Assembly: GCA_030694465.1 (NCBI GenBank)
Contig: JAUXYJ010000102.1
Span: 54,354-118,353 of the forward strand
Origin: Deltaproteobacteria bacterium
GTDB lineage: Bacteria; Myxococcota_A; Polyangia; Polyangiales; Ga0077539
Direction of reading: 5' to 3'
Length of the DNA: 64,000 nucleotides
The notes beneath the pieces are model-generated. The model saw nothing but the letters and a program-made list of their open reading frames with translations. It ran no database searches and was not told the DNA's origin. This document shows, piece by piece, positions 51,320 through 59,788 of the stretch (position 1 is its first letter; every line of letters starts with the position of its first letter). Made by a program: the position numbers and the translations under genes.

Positions 51320-53553
51320 AGAGATATCTCCTGCGATTTATCATAGATTATCCACTGTCGCACCCGCGCCACGAGGCCCTCGTACGTGCGCTGCATCGCC
51401 TCGGTGAGCGTCTGGCCCTCGCGGTCCTCGAGCCACCGCAGCGCGGGTCTGCGTGCGCCCACTTCGTACACGAGCTCTGCCGCGGTCAACCCGGCGACGT
51501 AGCCGCCCTGCCCCAGCGTCACGCGCCCCTGGGGGCCGAGCGCGCGCACGGCGGTGATCACGCCTCGCTCGGGGGGCGCCCACGCCAGCGCCGCGCCCTG
51601 TGCGATCGCGCCTACATCGCGTGCGATGGCCTCGCGCCCCGCACGCACATAGCGCTCCCAGCTCGCCGCAGTGACTGCGCTCACACGAGGCCCCTCGGCA
51701 GCCATCTGCGCCCCGTATCGCGCACACCACGCACGATCGCGGAGGCCTCCCACGAGATACGCAAAGAGCGCTTGGGCGAGCTGCGCGGTGGGCTCGACCT
51801 CCAAGATCAACGCGACACGCGAGAGCAAAGCGTCGGACAAATTGCTGACTAATACGCCGTTCACCATGCGCTCTCGGCTGCACACCCACTCGGTCCCGTG
51901 GGGGTCGGCGCGCAGGACGCCATCGCACACGGGTCGGTCGGTCACGAGGGCGTAGTTCCAGGGGCGCTCGCGTGGCGCTTGCCTGCGTGTGACCAGCGCG
52001 AGGGTCTTGCCAGAACGCAGCGCCTCGGTCACCACGCCCTCGCGCGGACGATCAACCACCGCGCGATGGTCCAAGAGCCAACGCGTATCGCAAGGCCGAT
52101 AAAGCACCGATCGCACCACGACCGCGCCCGATCGCGCCGCGAGCCGCATCGCTCGTAGGTCAACCTTGTCGCCCGCGCGCAGCCACCGCGTAGTGAGCTC
52201 AAGGTCGCTCACCGAGGGATCACTCAGCGCGCAGAGCTTCTCGTTTGCCTCGCCCAGCTCAAACGAGATCGCCAGCCGATCGCGGCCAGTGATCACCGCC
52301 GGAGCGGTCTCGACAAAGCACTCTCGCAGCGAGATCGCGCTCGCCCACGCGTCGTCATTCATCAGCACATTTGCGGACAAATCATCGATCACCCAGCGCG
52401 CGTCAGTGCCCACGGTCTCGTGCCACTCGGGTGCGCGCGACAGCGCAGCAAACTTGCTCGTCCGCGTGCCCCAGAGCTCGCTTCGCCGCACGCGCGCGGG
52501 GCCTGGTCTCTCGCGCGATCGCTCGAGGCACAGCAGCGCGACCCCCTGCTGGATCTCAAACACGCTCTCGTCACGGTCCCCCTGCGGTGTGTGCAAGCCA
52601 TGCCGTGCAGCGCCATGAAGATCCAACACATCGACACGATCAAACCCAGCCCGCAGCGCGCGTCGGACGGTGGCAAACGTAGGGTTCTCGAGCAGCCCGT
52701 GCGCGAGCGCGATCACGACCACCGCGTGCTCGACGCGATCACACGCGGAATGAATCCACCGCAAGAATCTCAGCCATCCCGTGTCAAGCCACTTGCTGTT
52801 GCGACTCTTCGCTTCGCCCGCGATGGAGCCGTACACACTCGGAGACTCGGGGTCTTGTCCAAGCTTGAGCGCGTGCATGGCTGCGCTCAGCGGGCCCTCG
52901 AGCGCGAAGGGCGGGTTGGCCAAGACCACCAGGGACCTCACATCAGAAAAATCCGCGGGCTCCCACACGGTCGCGAGGGTGTCTCTGTGCTCGAGCGCGG
53001 ACTCACAGAGGCCACGTTGGCGCGCGAGATGAAGCCGTGCGACCGTGAGAATCTCTTGCGAAATCTCATACCCACGGAGAGCACCGGTCCACGCTGGGGC
53101 CTGCACTCCCATCGCATCCAAGAGCGCGCCGGTGCCACACGCGGGGTCCAAGACGCGCAGCGAATCCACGCTTAGCTCACCATCCCGCGCGAGGGCTCTC
53201 TCGTGGGCTTCGCGGGCCATCCACGCGCACACGGGCGCGGGCGTCGCGTACAGGTTAGAGCGCACGCGATCCCGAGGATGCAGCGCGGTGAGCAGGCGCT
53301 CGGGCAACACCAGCGCGGGGTGCAGCCCCCCATGACGACGCGAGAGCGCGGCCAAAGAGCGCGCGTCGAGGGACGCAATCAACGCGCGAATGGACCTGCA
53401 AATTTGCAGCTCGTTGAGCGAAGACGCATCTCCATGTGCGTGCAGGGTGAGCGCCGCCAGGGTCGTGCACAACGCGCGATCGCTCGCGTCTGGCTCACGA
53501 CGAAGCTCCTGGGCGATCGCGCCAAGCGTGCGCTGAAGTGAACTAAACGACAC
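51316..53553 (-). CDS. adenine-specific DNA methyltransferase-like protein
   Basis: A 745-residue protein with the N6-adenine methyltransferase core. AdoMet-binding motif I is VLDPACGTGALL (134-145); catalytic motif IV is NPPF (213-216, LVVLANPPFALEG). The N-terminal about 130 residues are helical; the C-terminal about 500 residues probably form the target-recognition part, as in type IIG/ISP-like restriction-modification enzymes. No nuclease motif was found. The start is GTG 53553, five bases after the stop of the SMP-30 gene; longer frames would run into that gene. The stop overlaps the amidase ATG (51316-51319). The organisation implies an operon of hydrolase, methyltransferase and amidase, a combination I do not know. 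A tRNA or rRNA target is an alternative. Confidence 0.8.
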   Translation of the reverse strand: MSFSSLQRTLGAIAQELRREPDASDRALCTTLAALTLHAHGDASSLNELQICRSIRALIASLDARSLAALSRRHGGLHPALVLPERLLTALHPRDRVRSNLYATPAPVCAWMAREAHERALARDGELSVDSLRVLDPACGTGALLDAMGVQAPAWTGALRGYEISQEILTVARLHLARQRGLCESALEHRDTLATVWEPADFSDVRSLVVLANPPFALEGPLSAAMHALKLGQDPESPSVYGSIAGEAKSRNSKWLDTGWLRFLRWIHSACDRVEHAVVVIALAHGLLENPTFATVRRALRAGFDRVDVLDLHGAARHGLHTPQGDRDESVFEIQQGVALLCLERSRERPGPARVRRSELWGTRTSKFAALSRAPEWHETVGTDARWVIDDLSANVLMNDDAWASAISLRECFVETAPAVITGRDRLAISFELGEANEKLCALSDPSVSDLELTTRWLRAGDKVDLRAMRLAARSGAVVVRSVLYRPCDTRWLLDHRAVVDRPREGVVTEALRSGKTLALVTRRQAPRERPWNYALVTDRPVCDGVLRADPHGTEWVCSRERMVNGVLVSNLSDALLSRVALILEVEPTAQLAQALFAYLVGGLRDRAWCARYGAQMAAEGPRVSAVTAASWERYVRAGREAIARDVGAIAQGAALAWAPPERGVITAVRALGPQGRVTLGQGGYVAGLTAAELVYEVGARRPALRWLEDREGQTLTEAMQRTYEGLVARVRQWIIYDKSQEISL

Positions 53554-53558
53554 GCGGA

Positions 53559-54689
53559 CTAGTAGAGCCCCGGCATCGCGAGACGCACACGAAAGAGCCC
53601 TTGGCGCGCGGTGATAAACAGCGTGCGTCGGTCGCTCTCTCCGAAGGCACAATTGGCAGGCTGCATGGGCACCGTGATGGTGCCCCAGCGCGTGCCCGAG
53701 GGAGCAAAGACCTCGACCCCGACGCGGGTGGTGACAAAGAGATTTCCCTGCGAATCGACGGCCATTCCGTCGGCGTTGCCCATGGTGCGTGCTGCGATCC
53801 GCTCGCCCGTGAGCGCGCCGTCGGTACCCACCGCCCACGCGCGCACGTTGCCATCCGCGCTGTCGGCCACGTAGAGCGTGCGCTCGTCCGGCGAGAGCGC
53901 GATGCCGTTGGGCCGCGTGCTGGTACCTCCACGGTACTCGGCCGTGAGCACGCCTGTCGGACTCAACCGAAACACCCCGTTAAACGTGAGCTCTCGGGTC
54001 TGCCCGGCTGGGATCCCAAAGGGCGGATCGGTGAAGTACACCGTCCCATCCGAGCGCACGATGACGTCGTTGGGCGAGTTGAGCCTTCGCATCATGCCGC
54101 CCTCCCTAAACTCACGGGCGAGGGTCTCGCGCGAGCCGTCCGCACGGGTCCGCGTCACGCTCCGTGAGCCATGCTCGGCGGCCAGCAACCGGCCCATGGC
54201 GTCGACCGCGAGCCCGTTTGAGTTGTCACTCGGCATGCGAAACACCGTGAACATCGCAGGTGTATTCACACGATGAATCGTATTCGCTGGGATATCCGAG
54301 AAGAGCAGGTCTCCCTCGCGAGAGCGCCACTGGGGGCCCTCGGTAAACATAAACCCTGCGCGCACAAGCTCGACCGCGCCGATGCCCATCATGGGATTGA
54401 CCGGCGGCCCCGCGTCGACGTTTGCGTCGGGTACGTCGGGTGCATCCGACGCATCTGGCACGCTCACAGACGCCTCTTCGCTGGCATCTAAGCCGGCATC
54501 CGGCGACGTCGCCGTGTCCATCGTGGCGTCTTGCGAGACGCTCGCGTCCTCGCGCGCATCGATCGCATTCACCGCATCGATCGCGCTGTCGGTGACCGTG
54601 CTGCCGTCATCCGGCGACGTCGCCGGACCACACGCGACGAGAGCGGCAACCGAGAACACTGCGCACAAGCCAAGCGGGCGAGAGATCAT
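53559..54689 (-). CDS. SMP-30/gluconolactonase-like lipoprotein
   Basis: A 376-residue exported six-bladed beta-propeller of the SMP-30/gluconolaconase family, which hydrolyses lactones or esters using a divalent metal. The signal peptide ends in LVAC (AALVACGP), followed by an Asp/Ala/Ser stalk of about 85 residues. The propeller shows FTEGPQWRSREGDLLFSDIP (metal-ligand Glu), NSNGLAVDAMGRLLAAEHG, LNSPNDVIVRSDGTVYFTDP (Asn ligand) and RPNGIALSPDERTLYVADS (Asp ligand). Two palindrome copies (54500, 54611) lie in the stalk and encode TSPD units. ATG 54689. It is first in an operon with the methyltransferase-like and amidase genes, starting 5 bp before the former. Confidence 0.87.
   Translation of the reverse strand: MISRPLGLCAVFSVAALVACGPATSPDDGSTVTDSAIDAVNAIDAREDASVSQDATMDTATSPDAGLDASEEASVSVPDASDAPDVPDANVDAGPPVNPMMGIGAVELVRAGFMFTEGPQWRSREGDLLFSDIPANTIHRVNTPAMFTVFRMPSDNSNGLAVDAMGRLLAAEHGSRSVTRTRADGSRETLAREFREGGMMRRLNSPNDVIVRSDGTVYFTDPPFGIPAGQTRELTFNGVFRLSPTGVLTAEYRGGTSTRPNGIALSPDERTLYVADSADGNVRAWAVGTDGALTGERIAARTMGNADGMAVDSQGNLFVTTRVGVEVFAPSGTRWGTITVPMQPANCAFGESDRRTLFITARQGLFRVRLAMPGLY
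54500..54515. repeat. dispersed palindrome, variant (15/16), in SMP-30 stalk
   Basis: CCGGCGACGTCGCCGT, read in frame on the minus strand as ATSPD in the Asp/Ala/Ser stalk. Confidence 0.8.
54611..54626. repeat. dispersed palindrome CCGGCGACGTCGCCGG, exact, in SMP-30 stalk
   Basis: Exact copy read as PATSPD directly after the lipobox Cys (CGPATSPDDG), i.e. within five residues of the lipid anchor. Confidence 0.9.
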
Positions 54690-54709
54690 GCGCGCGAGTG
54701 TGTCACGGA

Positions 54710-55723
54710 TCACGCACCGGGATCGAGTGTGCTTCGCGCGGCCGAGGTGGCGATGAATTCGCGCTGTTCCATCCAGTAAAATCCAACGCGAAAGCTCTCG
54801 TAGGCGATCACGGTGGCCCAGCCCCCAAGGATCCACATCAAGACCGACTCGACGGGCAGCTGAGCCCATGCGCCGATGAAGATCCCGATCATTTGGCCGT
54901 GGTGATAGTTCCACCAGTTGTAAGGGACGCCGAGGGTGGCCTCCCAGATGAGGCTCACGAGCTGCAAGACCGTAAACATCAGGGTAAACGCTTGCCAATT
55001 GACCAGCGGCCCCGCGGTCTCAAAGAGCATCACGGTCGGGATAAACCCGATGCACATCAAGAACACGAAGTACCCCGGAAACCCCGGCTCGCTCACAAAC
55101 AGCTTGCGGTACGCGATCGCGCAAACGATCAGCACAATCCCTACGGCAGCAACGCGCCAGTCAAACTTGTACGGAAACTTCTTGGGAACTTCCGTCGCGA
55201 CCTCCGAGTGCATCAACGCGAACTTACGCTGAGGCATCCACGACAGGTCCGCCCACACATAGAGCGCCGTCATAAAGAACCCACCAAACGAGTAGAAGCC
55301 AAACTCTTCGATGGGCAAATTGTCCCGGTGCCAGCTCCAGTCGCCAAAGCTAAACGCAGGCAACCGAATGCCCAGCGTCGCGGCCTGATTGGAGTAGTAA
55401 AAAAAGCTATACGCAAAGAAGAAATCCAGGACGCAGCCCACGAAGAAAATCGCGGTAATCGTCGCAAAAAATGCCTTTCTCTCGATGCGGGCCTCTGGGT
55501 GCCGCAAGAGCCAGAAGAGCAGCAACGCGCTCGGCACAATGAAGAGCGAGAGCGAGATCGTGTAGCCCAAGGGCGTCGGGTTTGCCGACGTGATCGTGAG
55601 CGTCCCGGGGCTCTTGACCGTGTTGAGCGTGAGCATCGCGGGGACCAAGATCGCGAGAAACCCAGCGAGCGCGACAGGCAGGCCCTTCTTGAGGTTCTCG
55701 TGGCGCGTGGGGGTGTCACTCAT
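54710..55723 (-). CDS. multi-spanning membrane protein with lycopene-cyclase-like motif
   Basis: A 337-residue integral membrane protein with about eight to nine hydrophobic segments and very little charge in between. The motif LPIEEFGFYSF (PIEE at 137-140) in a membrane loop recalls the CrtYc/d-type lycopene cyclase domain, whose Pro-(V/I)-Glu-Glu motif is catalytic; WNYHHGQMIG near residue 280 provides further conserved polar residues. ATG 55723 overlaps the flavoprotein stop by eight bases (ATGAGTGA). It is the last gene of the operon; the SMP-30 operon follows 21 bp downstream on the same strand. A cyclase or isomerase acting on an isoprenoid-like product is the most reasonable hypothesis. 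A role as a plain membrane anchor is possible. Confidence 0.6.
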   Translation of the reverse strand: MSDTPTRHENLKKGLPVALAGFLAILVPAMLTLNTVKSPGTLTITSANPTPLGYTISLSLFIVPSALLLFWLLRHPEARIERKAFFATITAIFFVGCVLDFFFAYSFFYYSNQAATLGIRLPAFSFGDWSWHRDNLPIEEFGFYSFGGFFMTALYVWADLSWMPQRKFALMHSEVATEVPKKFPYKFDWRVAAVGIVLIVCAIAYRKLFVSEPGFPGYFVFLMCIGFIPTVMLFETAGPLVNWQAFTLMFTVLQLVSLIWEATLGVPYNWWNYHHGQMIGIFIGAWAQLPVESVLMWILGGWATVIAYESFRVGFYWMEQREFIATSAARSTLDPGA

Positions 55724-57857
55724 CGGCAGACCTCGGTGGCTTTGATCGGCCAAAATCCACGCCGAGGATGTCTTTGCGCTTGGGATATCCCACGAGCGCG
55801 TTGCTCGCGAGCATCCCCGACATGGTCGTCGCCTCGACGTTGCCGATGTTAAACCCGTTGTCGGTCCAGTCGCCGGCGATCACGAGGTTATGAAAGCCCG
55901 TCTCGCCTGGCGCGATCCTGTGCTTCATCGAGCCGTGCACGCTCAGCGTAAACAGCTCTGAGGGCCAATAGTTTACGCGGAGGTACTGCGCTTGCACACG
56001 CGCTTCGCCCTCGCCGGGCTCTGGGCGGTTGTCGACAAGAAGCGAGAAGTCCAGCGGCCCCGCGCTCCCGTGAGGCACCGTCGCGTTGGGAAATTGCCAG
56101 CCGATCCCATCGCGTAAGAGCTCGGTCACGACGCGCTCGTTCTCGACGATGGGGTCTGGCGTCGTGAGCAGGGGACCACAGAAGTACGCGAGGTTGAGCG
56201 GCGAGCGGCCCGCTTCGAAGGGCCACGACTCGCGGTTGATCAGGTAGCTCATGTCTGCCCACGTGTTGAGCGGCGAGCGATGAAACCCGGACAAGAGCGG
56301 CTGCCCCATCGTGGTCCACCCGAGCTCGTAGGCGGTGGGCTTGAGCCAGAGCTGCAGCCCCTGCGTGCGCACGGTCTTGGTGTGCTCGACCATGGCCTTC
56401 CAGCGTGGATTTTTGGCGACAAGCTCTGCAGCGATCGTGGGCAACGTCGCGACCGGCGTCGCCAACACAATGGCGTCATAGTCTTTGCCAAACGTGAGCG
56501 TGTAGGTCTCGAGCGACGGAGACGCTGGGTCTTCAAAGTCAATCGCGCGATCGGTGGGCTCTTCGATCTGGTCCCAGAGCGTGTCGCTCGGCCAACAGGG
56601 GAGGCCTTTGACGGTCACGAGCGGGTCGTACTCGCCCTTGGTGATCGCCTGAAGCTCTACCTCCATGGACGTGACAGTGCACCCATCAAGACCGCCCAAG
56701 TGCAGGGATTTGACTCGCCGAAAGTACTCGAACTTTACGCCCAGCTTCTTGAGCGCGAGATAAAACGGCGCAAACACCGTGTCTCCCATGCCCGCTTGCA
56801 TCTTCCAGATGAGCGCACCTTTCCAGGTAAACGCCATACGAATGAGCGTGCGTAGAGAGACCCCTGCGCCGATGTCGGGCTTGTTTGTGTCGCCGTCGAC
56901 GTAGGCAAACTCAGCGTCGTACATAAAGTACGCCCACGGAGAATCGAGCATGAGGTTGTTGTCATCGGCCGCGTATTTTGCAAGCCAAGCGCGATAATCC
57001 TGCTCGTCAAGGCCATCGAAACCGTGCTCGAAGACGTTGTCTACGGTCGCTCCGCGGAGGTTGGCGAACGCGAAGTTCACCATGATCCATGCGCGCCTGA
57101 CGCCTGTGTCATCGAGGTTGGGCTCAACGATCTTCCAGAGAAGCTCGAGGGCCTCGTGGACAAGAGCCAGCACCACACGCCACACGGGCACGAGCGCCTC
57201 GGTGATCACGAGCGCGAGCTGCGTCGCGATGCGCTCGACGAGGGTCAACAGAACGCTCTGGTGTCCCTGGTCAATCCGCGTCGTGGGGGTGCCCGTCTTG
57301 TCCGCGAGGGCTGTCCCCGTGGGATCAAAGAGTCCCTGGATAATTCCAGTGATAAATCGTACGGCCTCGGTGGCAAACGCCCAGAGCGAGGGCAAGAGCG
57401 CCGCGTCCGCGTTGCCCGGGAGCTGCGCGTTGGTGGGCAAGCGCACGACCCACGGAAGCCACTGTCCCTTCCAGAGCTCATCGAGCACGATGACATCGTG
57501 GGGCAAGAACGCATCGAAGGTCCCCGCGAGCGGCGCATCGGGCGCGCGCCCAAGCGTCTCATAGGCCTCGCGCATCGCGCGAAACGCGTTCTCGTACAGC
57601 CCGCTCCACACGTGCACGCCGTGCTCTTCGATGCGCGCCGAGTACGCTGGGTCAAGGTTGCGGCCCGAAGCGCCTTTGCCGCCCAATCTCCAGCCCATTT
57701 GATAGACCGTGATCTCTACCGGGGTGTCCGACGTGGCCAAGCTCCACGCGGCCGTGATGGCGCCTACGCCACCTCCCACGATGGCGATCTTGCGGGGTGT
57801 TCGCTTGGCCGACGCGATGAGCTCGTCGCTCACTTCTTCGCTCATTGGTGGGCTCAC
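55716..57857 (-). CDS. desaturase-like FAD/NAD(P)-binding oxidoreductase
   Basis: A 713-residue flavoprotein of the phytoene-desaturase/amine-oxidase superfamily. FAD is bound by KIAIVGGGVGAITAAW (GGGVGA 28-33) and the second GG motif GWRLGGKGASGRN; substrate-side motifs are RIEEHGVHVWSGLYENAF and, near the end, NLVIAGDWTDNGFNIGNVEATTMSG, the typical C-terminal FAD contact. The middle includes a helical insertion (about residues 150-260). Translation most likely starts at the GTG at 57857, which overlaps the ADC-like stop (GTGA) and has GGAG seven bases upstream; ATG 57845 is an alternative. Coupling with the ADC-like and membrane genes suggests sequential modification of one metabolite. Confidence 0.8.
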   Translation of the reverse strand: MSPPMSEEVSDELIASAKRTPRKIAIVGGGVGAITAAWSLATSDTPVEITVYQMGWRLGGKGASGRNLDPAYSARIEEHGVHVWSGLYENAFRAMREAYETLGRAPDAPLAGTFDAFLPHDVIVLDELWKGQWLPWVVRLPTNAQLPGNADAALLPSLWAFATEAVRFITGIIQGLFDPTGTALADKTGTPTTRIDQGHQSVLLTLVERIATQLALVITEALVPVWRVVLALVHEALELLWKIVEPNLDDTGVRRAWIMVNFAFANLRGATVDNVFEHGFDGLDEQDYRAWLAKYAADDNNLMLDSPWAYFMYDAEFAYVDGDTNKPDIGAGVSLRTLIRMAFTWKGALIWKMQAGMGDTVFAPFYLALKKLGVKFEYFRRVKSLHLGGLDGCTVTSMEVELQAITKGEYDPLVTVKGLPCWPSDTLWDQIEEPTDRAIDFEDPASPSLETYTLTFGKDYDAIVLATPVATLPTIAAELVAKNPRWKAMVEHTKTVRTQGLQLWLKPTAYELGWTTMGQPLLSGFHRSPLNTWADMSYLINRESWPFEAGRSPLNLAYFCGPLLTTPDPIVENERVVTELLRDGIGWQFPNATVPHGSAGPLDFSLLVDNRPEPGEGEARVQAQYLRVNYWPSELFTLSVHGSMKHRIAPGETGFHNLVIAGDWTDNGFNIGNVEATTMSGMLASNALVGYPKRKDILGVDFGRSKPPRSADE

Positions 57858-58666
57858 TCTTTCGCTCCGGGCGCGACGGCGGGGACGCCGGAGTCATTCC
57901 ACGGCGACCAATCTTTCTCGAGGTCTTTCGGGAGCGTAAGGGTCCAGTCGGTCTCCATACGATAAGCAGCTCCGGCTGCAAAATCGCTGGTCCCATCGCC
58001 CTCAAACGGGCGCGTACCGTCGGGCACGCCCGGCAAGAGATACCGAATGATCTCGCCCTTCATCGTGCTGTCGGTGAGCGCCGCGGTGTCCAGGTTCCAC
58101 CAGAACCCTGATGAGCTCCATGAGCCATCGGCCTTCTGCGACACGCTCGGTTGCTGCAACAAGTGCGTGATGGTCTGGCGCGCTTCTGGGGTCACTACGG
58201 TGGGGCTGTCCGCGATCGAAGTGCGTGCATAATCGCTGGGCCATGAGTTATCGAGCACCGCGTACGACGTGTCCGAAATCGAGAACTTTCCGATGCGCTT
58301 GGGGAAGCCATAGACCACCTCTCCGCCAAACGAGATCAGCTCTTTGTCGACAAAAATAATCGGCGTAAACAAGAACGGGCCGTTGTACGCGTACTTCGCG
58401 TTCTTCCAGCGCGTGAACGGGATCACCATCCCAAACTCGTTGTACTGCACACCGGGCAAGAGCTTGGTCCAGTTGACCTCGACCTCGCTCTCCATGCCGA
58501 AGAGCAAATTCACCGGGTGTTTTCCAGGGGGAGAGATGTCCTGAGGCATCAGCTCGAGGTCCGCAGGGAGCCACGATTGCACCAGCTCTGCGTCAAAGTG
58601 GTGCACGACAATGTGCACGACGTAGTGGCCAATCATGTAGAGAAGACCGGGATCGGGAGCGCTCAT
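57854..58666 (-). CDS. acetoacetate-decarboxylase-like protein
   Basis: A 270-residue protein of the acetoacetate decarboxylase (ADC) superfamily. The signature GEVVYGFPKRIGKF keeps the Schiff-base Lys (K123) followed by Arg (R124) where ADC has Lys-Lys. Other shared features are YNEFGMVIPF, the aromatic KYAYNGPFLFTPIIFVD, and a beta-rich fold. ATG 58666 is chosen; a GGAAAC stretch lies upstream. It is first of three overlapping genes with the flavoprotein and the membrane protein. True ADCs are short-chain ketoacid decarboxylases; superfamily members also act as aldolases/dehydratases on larger carbonyls, and such a role fits this context better. No signal peptide, so cytoplasmic. Confidence 0.8.
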   Translation of the reverse strand: MSAPDPGLLYMIGHYVVHIVVHHFDAELVQSWLPADLELMPQDISPPGKHPVNLLFGMESEVEVNWTKLLPGVQYNEFGMVIPFTRWKNAKYAYNGPFLFTPIIFVDKELISFGGEVVYGFPKRIGKFSISDTSYAVLDNSWPSDYARTSIADSPTVVTPEARQTITHLLQQPSVSQKADGSWSSSGFWWNLDTAALTDSTMKGEIIRYLLPGVPDGTRPFEGDGTSDFAAGAAYRMETDWTLTLPKDLEKDWSPWNDSGVPAVAPGAKE

Positions 58667-58884
58667 GATCTTGTGGTTTCCTTTGCTGACGTCCCCCCAC
58701 AATTCGCAACCGCTGCACAACGCAGACAGCAGCGCGAGCGTACTGAAATCGCGACATTTTCACGCACCAATGTTGCGCGAACGTGTGCGCAATACCTGAC
58801 CCTGGGGCAGCTTTTATTCGGCATTTCTTGCAGGGATTTCCAGCGTCGATGTGCTCAAGTCGTACAAGCTTGTCAGGTCTCGTT

Positions 58885-59748
58885 ATGCGTAGTCTTTCGT
58901 TGCGACCCTTTGGCGCCTCCTTGGTCGCCGTCGCGTTTCTCTCGCTCGCCCCAGACGCGCGCGCACAGACTCGCCCCACCGGCGAGAACCTCGCGCTGTC
59001 GCAGCGTGAAGCGCAGCGGCTGTTTCGTCAGGCGACCGAGGCCTTCGATCAGCAACACTTCGCGGCAGCCACAGCGCTCTTTCGCGCCGCCTACGAGACC
59101 GACCGATCAACCCCCGCGTATCTGTTCAACGCTGCGCGATCCTCGGAGCAAGCCGGAGATTTTACCACCGCCGCGCAGCTCTACGAGTGGCTGCTTCGCG
59201 AGCTCCCTGCCGATGACATCCCCGCTCGAACGGCCGCGCAAAACGCACTCGAGAGTGTTCGCAGAAGCCACCCGCAGGTGACAGCCCCTGCCCTGCCTCC
59301 GCAGCCACCACCAGCGCCCTCGGGGCCTCTGATGCAAGAACCAAGGACTACGACTGCGCGCCCCTCGCTCGTGGGGCCCCTTGCGGTCATGAGCGTGGGG
59401 GCACTGGTCGCCGCGTCCGCCGGGATCTTCTTTGGCCTGCGCGAGAGCAACCTCGCGACGGCACAGAGCGCGTGTGGTCCCGTCGATCCCAGCAGCAACA
59501 CCATCGACTGCAGCAGCGCGACGCCCCGGCAACAACAGCGGGCGATCGACGCCCACGCAGGCGCGACGACCTTCAACACGCTCATCCCGGTCTCGCTCGC
59601 GGTCGGGGGCGCTGCGCTTGTGACCGGCGCGGTGTGGCTCATCGCTGCACAGACGTGGCGACCACGGCCCGAGACCTTAGCAACCCACCGCGGACCACGC
59701 ACGATCGCGGTCGGCCTCGGGTCGGTCACTTTGGCAGGCGTGTGGTGA
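58885..59748 (+). CDS. TPR-containing two-TM envelope protein
   Basis: A 287-residue protein with a signal peptide (FGASLVAVAFLSLAPDARAQ), a TPR-like helix repeat (residues about 45-115, QREAQRLFRQATEAFDQQHF and FNAARSSEQAGDFTTAAQLY), a Pro-rich linker and two C-terminal hydrophobic helices (VGPLAVMSVGALVAASAGIF and LIPVSLAVGGAALVTGAVWL). Between the helices lies a Cys pair segment (SACGPVD...IDCSSA). This layout recurs in Myxococcota, frequently linked to serine/threonine kinases; none is here. Start ATG 58885 is chosen for the signal peptide. The gene ends at an exact palindrome followed by seven T, a credible intrinsic terminator. Divergent from the ADC-like operon. Confidence 0.75.
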   Translation: MRSLSLRPFGASLVAVAFLSLAPDARAQTRPTGENLALSQREAQRLFRQATEAFDQQHFAAATALFRAAYETDRSTPAYLFNAARSSEQAGDFTTAAQLYEWLLRELPADDIPARTAAQNALESVRRSHPQVTAPALPPQPPPAPSGPLMQEPRTTTARPSLVGPLAVMSVGALVAASAGIFFGLRESNLATAQSACGPVDPSSNTIDCSSATPRQQQRAIDAHAGATTFNTLIPVSLAVGGAALVTGAVWLIAAQTWRPRPETLATHRGPRTIAVGLGSVTLAGVW

Positions 59749-59749
59749 C

Positions 59750-59772
59750 CCGGCGACGTCGCCGGATTTTTT
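59750..59772 (+). terminator. palindrome plus T-tract, probable Rho-independent terminator
   Basis: The palindrome CCGGCGACGTCGCCGG (59750-59765, exact) can fold as a CCGGCG/CGCCGG hairpin with an ACGT loop and is followed directly by A and seven T. It starts one base after the TPR gene's stop codon. Confidence 0.75.
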
Positions 59773-59788
59773 TGAGAGCCCTGAGACG

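Noticed and set aside
51491..51506. CCGGCGACGTAGCCGC as another palindrome copy
   Set aside because: Two mismatches break the right arm, and the site lies in an ordinary region of the methyltransferase coding sequence (GYVAG), without conserved flanks. It may be an old copy or chance, so it was not counted.
53396..53409. 14-bp palindrome CTGCAAATTTGCAG as an operator
   Set aside because: It lies within the methyltransferase coding sequence far from any start; similarity to GCAAATTTGC at 35815 is probably chance.
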